20,365 bases of DNA from contig JAJRAE010000253.1 of assembly GCA_028682985.1 (NCBI GenBank), positions 1 through 20,365 of the forward strand. The letters are read 5' to 3'. This stretch comes from Methanobacterium sp. Lineage in GTDB: Archaea; Methanobacteriota; Methanobacteria; Methanobacteriales; Methanobacteriaceae. Made by a program: the position numbers and the translations under genes. Below, piece by piece: positions 14,965-20,365 of this stretch. Each line of letters opens with the position of its first letter. Positions within the stretch are counted from its first letter, which is position 1. Below the pieces are notes generated by a model that was not told the origin of the DNA, made no database searches, and saw nothing but the letters and a program-made list of their open reading frames with translations.

Positions 14965-16254
14965 TTACAAATTTTCAGCAATCTTCCGGCTTACACGTAG
15001 AGCAAGGGCTGATGCAAGCATTATGGTAGGTAAACCCTGTGATCGGGGTGCCAGGGATAGATCCGCAACCCAAAGTCCTTCAGGTAGCCAGGATGGTTTC
15101 ATGTGTGGGACATCCTCTTTGGTTAATGGTGTGGTGCCTCCTAAATGCCCTCCATTAACTACACCAGGTATAAATGGACCGGAAACACCAGCAGACTCCA
15201 TAATCTCTTTTGCCTGTTTTAATGCATCATCCAGTCGAGATTTATCATAGAGACTGATATCTTTTTTAACACTTCCATCTGCGTAAACGGTTCCCTGTTC
15301 TTCATCTGCTAGTTTAATCATCAATCCAACCCGGTCATCTATAGACACATTTTTCCAGGGTTTGTGCAGATAATGGGAGAGGATATCTATGTAGGGGGAG
15401 AGGATGTAATCTTCTTCTTTGGTGTACCATACCATGGGGGGTTCCTTGAGCTGTTTTGCTCCTTCAGAAACTCCACCCAGGGTTAAGACGATGTCCACCC
15501 ATAAACGGTCCTCTGCCGGTATTCCGGATGACTTCAGTATCTGGGGAGTGCCAATTCCTCCGGCAGCTAATACAACAACATCTGCCTCAACAAACTTGGA
15601 TCCAGAACCAGAACCAACCATCACACCGGTAACTCTATTTTTTTCTATTAAAACCCTTTTAACTGATGATTTGGTGTGTATAACCGCACCCTTATTTTTA
15701 GCGTCATCCAGGAACCTTCTAGAATCCCATCGAGCATTGGTACTACAGCCGAGCTCACAGAGTCCACAGGAAATACATTTAAGGGAATCTACAGCTTTGG
15801 GGGTGGGTGCGGGATTTAATCCCATTTGCTGGGCAGATTCATACATCGCACCGGTAACCGGTCTCCATCTTTCCCTGGGGAAAGTTTTTATAGGTATAAG
15901 CTTTTCCAGCTCTTCAAATTCTTTTTTAAGATCCAGACCAATTTCTTTTAACCCATGCTCTGCTCTAACCATATTTCCACAGGCGAGCACTGTGGATCCA
16001 CCGGTGGCAATACCTCTAAACAATACTAGATTCTGGCTGGCGCGAACCGAGTCATAGGCCGGTATGAATCTGCTGAAATTCTTTTCATTCCGGGTTAAAC
16101 CCATCTTTCTAAGAGGCTCCACCAGGGATAATCTTCGGGTGAAAGGCTTAAATTCACCACCAGCCTCCAATATCTCCACTTCAAATCCATTTAGGGACAG
16201 TTCACGGGCTGCGGTAGCTCCTCCCGCTCCACTTCCTACTACTATAGCTTTCAT
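14965..16254 (-). CDS. GMC-like FAD oxidoreductase with a four-cysteine iron-sulfur-type motif
   Basis: A 429-residue flavoprotein. The FAD-binding Rossmann motif GSGAGG (Gly7, Gly9, Gly12) opens the protein and Glu30 in LEAGG binds the ribose. ATGGSTVLACG (83-93) and the C-terminal GGHLGGTTPL (His370) plus SQGLPTIMLASALA follow the glucose-methanol-choline (GMC) oxidoreductase plan, where this His acts in hydride abstraction from an alcohol. Between them, Cys160-163-166-170 form C-x2-C-x2-C-x3-C, a ferredoxin-type motif absent from classical GMC enzymes; it suggests electrons leave through a [4Fe-4S] cluster rather than O2. At 429 residues it is shorter than most GMC proteins (500-600). Substrate unknown: an alcohol, sterol-like or isoprenoid compound is possible. 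It lies 76 nt after the 200-residue gene. Confidence 0.85.
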   Translation of the reverse strand: MKAIVVGSGAGGATAARELSLNGFEVEILEAGGEFKPFTRRLSLVEPLRKMGLTRNEKNFSRFIPAYDSVRASQNLVLFRGIATGGSTVLACGNMVRAEHGLKEIGLDLKKEFEELEKLIPIKTFPRERWRPVTGAMYESAQQMGLNPAPTPKAVDSLKCISCGLCELGCSTNARWDSRRFLDDAKNKGAVIHTKSSVKRVLIEKNRVTGVMVGSGSGSKFVEADVVVLAAGGIGTPQILKSSGIPAEDRLWVDIVLTLGGVSEGAKQLKEPPMVWYTKEEDYILSPYIDILSHYLHKPWKNVSIDDRVGLMIKLADEEQGTVYADGSVKKDISLYDKSRLDDALKQAKEIMESAGVSGPFIPGVVNGGHLGGTTPLTKEDVPHMKPSWLPEGLWVADLSLAPRSQGLPTIMLASALALRVSRKIAENL

Positions 16255-16330
16255 TTTTAATAACCCAATAATTTTTAACTATTGTTATATTTAGTTTTTT
16301 GATTCTTCTTGAATATAAGGCCTGTTAATT

Positions 16331-16933
16331 TCATACACTATTATTGTAGATACAGGCCAAACATTCACTTGGCCCATCAGTCATCCTCTGGGTGAATTTC
16401 ATGTGGATATTTTCATTTAAACCCTGAACAACTCCCTCATCAGCGGCGCTGAGTATCCTACAGGTTTCTGGAGTATAATAATTAGACAAACAACATTTAT
16501 TAATTATAATTGTTATTTCATCTCCATATTCAATTTCAAACTCTATCCCCAGAACCTGGTAGAGCACCCGGGCAGCCCTTAACAGATCAGGAAGGCTATC
16601 ATTTACTGTCAGTCTTTCTCGGGCATCTCTGCCCAGTTTTAAACCAGCCTTGAAAAGGTATTTCCGACCAATATTAACAGCATTTTCATAGCCCATTGCT
16701 TCAATCAGGGATTCGATCCTTATGTTATGGGCATTGGCCATAATTCTTCGACGATCATCCAGGTTACCATCCATTGGAAGATCATCTCTGGATATAGTCT
16801 CCATAATATCTGGCTTATATTTTAAAAGAAGCTGGTCCAAGCAACCCATAGTGACCTCAGCCACACGTTCAAGCTCCTTTTTTATAAGGAATGAAGGCAG
16901 CCATATAGATGCCAGTCGTAATTTAAGGCTCAT
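16331..16933 (-). CDS. Uncharacterised 200-residue protein with cysteine-rich end (ATC-hydrolase/V4R-like?)
   Basis: I do not recognise this protein with certainty. It is soluble, helical in the first 125 residues, and ends in a part with Cys147, Cys148, Cys158 and Cys191-x2-Cys194, including NYYTPETCRILSAADEG and a GLNENIHMKF segment. That layout recalls the L-2-amino-thiazoline-4-carboxylate hydrolase-like/BchJ-V4R group of small ligand-binding proteins; I offer this only as a suggestion. A looser version of the same end appears in the TetR-type regulator at 591-1637. The ATG overlaps the stop of the large fusion gene by four bases (ATGA), so both are translated together, and a role with the fusion enzyme, such as binding its substrate or sensing its product, is a fair inference. 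Confidence 0.65.
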   Translation of the reverse strand: MSLKLRLASIWLPSFLIKKELERVAEVTMGCLDQLLLKYKPDIMETISRDDLPMDGNLDDRRRIMANAHNIRIESLIEAMGYENAVNIGRKYLFKAGLKLGRDARERLTVNDSLPDLLRAARVLYQVLGIEFEIEYGDEITIIINKCCLSNYYTPETCRILSAADEGVVQGLNENIHMKFTQRMTDGPSECLACIYNNSV

Positions 16934-19755
16934 GCTTTATCAAACCCATATGTACCCCCGATTTCCATGTGTAAAATGACATCGGGCAAATTATCTTCTT
17001 CATAAATAGAATCTATCACATCTTCAAACCTTTTGATGATATTTCTTCTTTTTAGTTTAAGATTAGCTGTTAAATCACCATTTTCAATAGTTAAGTCATT
17101 TTTAAGAGCTACCCAATTCTTAATTTGTTCCGGCCGGGAAACTCTTGAATTAATCTTAGCAACATATTGATTGACTTCATCTATTGGAATATCGGTTTTA
17201 TTAAACCATAATAAAGCACTGCAGTAAGGTTTTCCTTCTCCAATCAGCATGGCTTCCTCCACTCCGGGAATATCTTTTAGCAGGGATTCTATTTTAAGCG
17301 GGCTTATGGTTTTTCCATAGGAGTTGACCAAAACTTCCTTTTTCCTCCCGCTTATAATTAAACTACCTTCTGGAGTTAACTCGCCGAAATCCCCGGTTAG
17401 TAACCACCCATCCTTAAATGGGGAACTTGAAGTCTGTTTATAATAGCCGGACATAACCTGTGGCCCTTTTACCAGTACTTCCCCTTCTGAAGATATCTTA
17501 ATAGTGGTGTGGGGAAGTGGTTCGCCCACGGTCCCCATACGATTGACACCCAGACGATTTATGGTAATTAAAGGAGCTTCAGTAAGGCCGTAAGCATTGT
17601 AGATCTCAATACCTAAATCATGATAGGATTTCAACAGATCCTCACTAACCGGTGCAGAACCCACTATAAGCTGAGCACATCTATCCAGACCGGCTTTTTT
17701 TAATATGATTCTTCTTATTATTTTTCTTAACATCTTTTTTAAAGGTCCATCAGACAGGTTAAGATAGGCCTTGCCGTACCATTTCTGACTAAATTCAGCC
17801 CATACTTTTTCATAGAAACGGGGAACTGAAAAGAAAATGTTTGGCCGTACCTTAGATAGTGCCCGGGGAAGATCCTGGAAATTCTCAAGGAAATAGATAT
17901 TAATGGGTGCCGGGGCGTAATAAGGACCATAAAGCCCTATTATGCCTTCAACAACATGGTTCATGGGTAAAAATGACAGATAAGATACTGGTTCATTCCT
18001 GTTTTTCCAGGGCGGCATGGATGCTATGTACTCCGCCATCCATCTTAATTGCCCATGGCTGAACATAACCCCCCTTGGCTTCCCTGTGGTTCCAGAAGTA
18101 TAACGGACGGTGGCCAGGTCACTGAAATCAACTGGAGCCGATATCTCCTGAAGGGGTTTTTTGGACAGGTTCAGGAAATCCTCCCAGTCCCTGATAAGGG
18201 AACTGGTACCAGGCCGGGAATTATTTTTACTTGAACTGCTCCAACTGCTGAATGAAATTACATTAAACCCAACTTCATCTGCAAATTTTTCCAGTATTTC
18301 AGGCACGCCCACAAATAAAACAGACGCCTTACAGTCCTTTAAGATTTCTTTGATTTCTTCATAAGGGCTGGTGTAATAGATAGGCACGCTAATTCCACCT
18401 ACCAATCCAATGGCAACATCCAGGATAAGATAACGCATGCTATTATGTCCTACAAGAGCAATCCTATCTCCTTTTTTTACACCCAATTCAATTAATGATG
18501 AACTGACCTTTAGAATTTTCTCACGAATATCAGTAGTTTTTGATGTTTTAAAATCACCATTCCGGATATCATAATAATTCACCGGTCTACTGTTACTTTT
18601 AAGTCTGAACATTATCTGTTCATGGACTGTTCGTTCTGAACGATGGAGAAATCCCATGTAAACTGCATAATCAAGGATATTTGCTAAATATTCATCCCAG
18701 TTTTTCTCAAATTTATCAAAATATTGATTGGTGTTGGTCAGAGAGAAATCTCTATTCTCATTAAAGTAGGGTGAAAGCGCCTGCAAAGTTTCCAGGGTTC
18801 TCTTGTTCTGGTTATTGGATACTAATCTTGATTTGGAAAGGAGAGTGAGAATATTTTTAAGCCGGGGGATGTATAATGGTGTGGGTAAGTCGAAATTCAG
18901 TTTCTTCTGGGCCCATCCTCTTAAAAAAGTTATTAAATTCTCAACTGTGGGTAAAGAATCCGGAGGTGCGGTTAGGTGGAAAGTTAGACCTTCTGAACCC
19001 TTATTGAAAGTTAGATCATAAATAGCATCAGCTACGTAGTCAACTGGAATTAAATTAACTTTGTTTTTAGGATCCATTGGTATAAATCTTTGTTTGCCTG
19101 TTAAATATAATCTTAAAGGAGCATATAAAGTGTTGAAGGTTTTTATATAGCCTGTTTTCGAATCCCCCACAATCATCCCTGGTCTGAATATTGAAAAAGG
19201 TAAATTTGAATTTTTAACTTCCAATTCGCCTTCATATTTACTCCTTTCATAATTACTTAAAAATCCAGCTTCACTGGTTAATGATTCCTCATCAATGAAT
19301 CCTTTTCTTTTACCGGCGACATAAGCTGTTGAAACATGGGAGAATCTCTCCAGACCATGATCTTTATCTATCCTCTTTCCCAGTTCAATGAGATTTATAG
19401 TTCCATCCCGGTTGGTCTTCCTCAACTCATCAAGGGGTGCATTCAATCTTAAATCAGCAGCAGTATGAATTATATGGGTGAGTGAACTTGTCAACTCATT
19501 ATATGTCGACTCCCCTAAAGAAAGCCTTTCATGATTTATATCACCAACTATAAGACGTATTCTAACACCTAAAGCACTCAGAAGTTCAGGAAATTCCCAC
19601 CAGGCTCTTCTAAGATGGTGTAGGGTTGATTCTTGATCTTCACCCCTAACCAGTACCAATAATTCGTGTTCGGTTTCCCTTAAGATTCTCTGGATTATTT
19701 GAGTCCCTAAAAATCCTGTGGCCCCTGTTATTAACACGTATTTGGTTTTATTCAT
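16930..19755 (-). CDS. SDR thioester-reductase-like / AMP-forming acyl-CoA ligase fusion
   Basis: A 941-residue two-domain enzyme. Residues 1-about 370 are an extended short-chain dehydrogenase of the Lys2/FAR reductase type: NAD(P) motif TGATGFLG (10-17), VSTAYV (141-146), and catalytic Tyr169-x3-Lys173. Residues about 380-941 are an ANL-family ligase closest to long-chain acyl-CoA synthetases: YTSGTTGKP (552-560), AYGLTEAP (721-728), LLTGD (785-789), GRKKEVLV (803-810) and the catalytic Lys900 in LTANLKLKRR. The order is reductase then ligase, with no carrier domain between, unlike carboxylic acid reductases (ligase, carrier, reductase). Likely chemistry: activation of a carboxylic or fatty acid and reduction, or reduction of a 3-oxo group. 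ATG 19755 is preferred over a TTG at 19779, with AGGATTGAT upstream. Confidence 0.88.
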   Translation of the reverse strand: MNKTKYVLITGATGFLGTQIIQRILRETEHELLVLVRGEDQESTLHHLRRAWWEFPELLSALGVRIRLIVGDINHERLSLGESTYNELTSSLTHIIHTAADLRLNAPLDELRKTNRDGTINLIELGKRIDKDHGLERFSHVSTAYVAGKRKGFIDEESLTSEAGFLSNYERSKYEGELEVKNSNLPFSIFRPGMIVGDSKTGYIKTFNTLYAPLRLYLTGKQRFIPMDPKNKVNLIPVDYVADAIYDLTFNKGSEGLTFHLTAPPDSLPTVENLITFLRGWAQKKLNFDLPTPLYIPRLKNILTLLSKSRLVSNNQNKRTLETLQALSPYFNENRDFSLTNTNQYFDKFEKNWDEYLANILDYAVYMGFLHRSERTVHEQIMFRLKSNSRPVNYYDIRNGDFKTSKTTDIREKILKVSSSLIELGVKKGDRIALVGHNSMRYLILDVAIGLVGGISVPIYYTSPYEEIKEILKDCKASVLFVGVPEILEKFADEVGFNVISFSSWSSSSKNNSRPGTSSLIRDWEDFLNLSKKPLQEISAPVDFSDLATVRYTSGTTGKPRGVMFSHGQLRWMAEYIASMPPWKNRNEPVSYLSFLPMNHVVEGIIGLYGPYYAPAPINIYFLENFQDLPRALSKVRPNIFFSVPRFYEKVWAEFSQKWYGKAYLNLSDGPLKKMLRKIIRRIILKKAGLDRCAQLIVGSAPVSEDLLKSYHDLGIEIYNAYGLTEAPLITINRLGVNRMGTVGEPLPHTTIKISSEGEVLVKGPQVMSGYYKQTSSSPFKDGWLLTGDFGELTPEGSLIISGRKKEVLVNSYGKTISPLKIESLLKDIPGVEEAMLIGEGKPYCSALLWFNKTDIPIDEVNQYVAKINSRVSRPEQIKNWVALKNDLTIENGDLTANLKLKRRNIIKRFEDVIDSIYEEDNLPDVILHMEIGGTYGFDKA

Positions 19756-19771
19756 CTGTATCAATCCTAAC

Positions 19772-20365
19772 TTAATCAAGATTCCATCCTTTATTTATTA
19801 AAAAATCCTTTAATAATTCCTTACTCCTTCTTGATCTCGTTAAATGTTCAGTAAATCCCTTTTTAAGAATATCATCCATCTTCTGAGGATTATTTAATAA
19901 TAAGTCAATATTTCTGTGAAGTTCAATCCATATATCAGGTGAATAGCAATCAATTAGATAATCCGGGTATATTCCCAGTTCTTGGTAGAATCCTTTTAGT
20001 CTTGTGTCGTGTCCCACTGCAATCTGGGGTATTTGTGCTTGCAGTGATAAAACCCCGGCGTGATAGCGAGAAGTCACGAGTAGATCCAGTTTTCTTAATA
20101 TATGGGTCATTTGGGAGGCGTTATATTCTCTGGATGAGAATAAATGGACATCTTCGTGTTTTTCCATTTTCTTTAATATGCTTCTTGCGAGTGGCTCATC
20201 CACTTCTTCCATGCATATTAAAGCCACTTTCCGACCGTAATTCGTGATTATCTCGTCTGCTTGCTTGGCCCATCCCCTGGCCAGTTCTTCGCTTTTTTTC
20301 TGGCGACTTTTTGATCGGGAGAAATAGTAGGGCCAACGGTACAAGTTTTCTTTCTTTCCCCAGGG
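19772..20365 (-). CDS. Polysaccharide pyruvyl transferase family protein, 5' part outside the window
   Basis: The C-terminal 198 residues of a larger protein; the reading frame stays open to the window edge, so the true start lies beyond 20365. LLVTSRYHAGVLSLQAQIP followed by GHDTRLKGFYQELGI fits the C-terminal half of the polysaccharide pyruvyl transferase fold (CsaB/WcaK-like), where the arginine-histidine pair sits in a S-R-x-H-A/G motif and K-x-x-x-F-x-x-x-L-G is diagnostic. Such enzymes add pyruvate ketals to cell-surface sugars, but many members have other or unknown roles. It ends 16 nt before the start of the fusion gene and the ribosome site of the latter overlaps its stop, so they are likely co-transcribed. 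Confidence 0.8.
   Translation of the reverse strand, partial: PWGKKENLYRWPYYFSRSKSRQKKSEELARGWAKQADEIITNYGRKVALICMEEVDEPLARSILKKMEKHEDVHLFSSREYNASQMTHILRKLDLLVTSRYHAGVLSLQAQIPQIAVGHDTRLKGFYQELGIYPDYLIDCYSPDIWIELHRNIDLLLNNPQKMDDILKKGFTEHLTRSRRSKELLKDFLINKGWNLD

Noticed and set aside
15419..16057. A 212-residue open frame opposite the GMC-like flavoprotein
   Set aside because: The minus-strand gene has clear FAD and cysteine motifs; the plus-strand frame shows no recognisable domain and lies wholly within it.

Overview
The window reads as chromosomal DNA from a hydrogenotrophic methanogen of the order Methanobacteriales, most likely Methanobacterium or a close relative. The main reason is a complete run of energy-converting hydrogenase B (Ehb) genes in the canonical A-to-P order. 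AT-rich intergenic DNA, archaeal TATA boxes and GGAGG/GGTGAT ribosome sites agree. The genus is an inference; no rRNA or tRNA gene is present.

Layout. 1-590 is AT-rich with no gene, but holds a nested inverted repeat. 591-1637 (minus) is a TetR-type regulator with a long C-terminal extension ending in a cysteine-rich segment; a perfect 6-5-6 palindrome before its start is a good operator candidate. 1754-2935 (minus) is argininosuccinate synthase (argG). 3142-3864 (plus) is a zinc carboxypeptidase-like protein of the aspartoacylase/AstE family. 4042-4707 (plus) is a YdjM-type membrane protein, possibly translated from a leaderless transcript.

4962-14412 (plus) is the ehb operon, ehbA to ehbP. 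Genes A-F plus H and I look like Mrp antiporter/MBH membrane modules; K is a polyferredoxin with 14 cysteine motifs; L is a 2[4Fe-4S] ferredoxin; M and N are the small and large [NiFe] subunits; O is the NuoH-like anchor; P is a small soluble protein. Together they should use the ion gradient to drive reduction of low-potential ferredoxin with H2 for CO2 fixation. No ehbQ regulator follows ehbP.

14466-20365 is entirely minus strand: an SRPBCC protein, a GMC-like flavoprotein with an added four-cysteine motif, a 200-residue cysteine-containing protein, a large fusion of an N-terminal SDR (thioester-reductase-like) domain with a C-terminal long-chain acyl-CoA-synthetase-like domain, and the 3' part of a polysaccharide pyruvyl transferase family gene. 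Tight spacing of at least the last three in transcription order suggests one operon. I infer that this set activates and redox-modifies a carboxylic acid or lipid; its substrate is unknown to me, and it is the best candidate for an undescribed system in the window.
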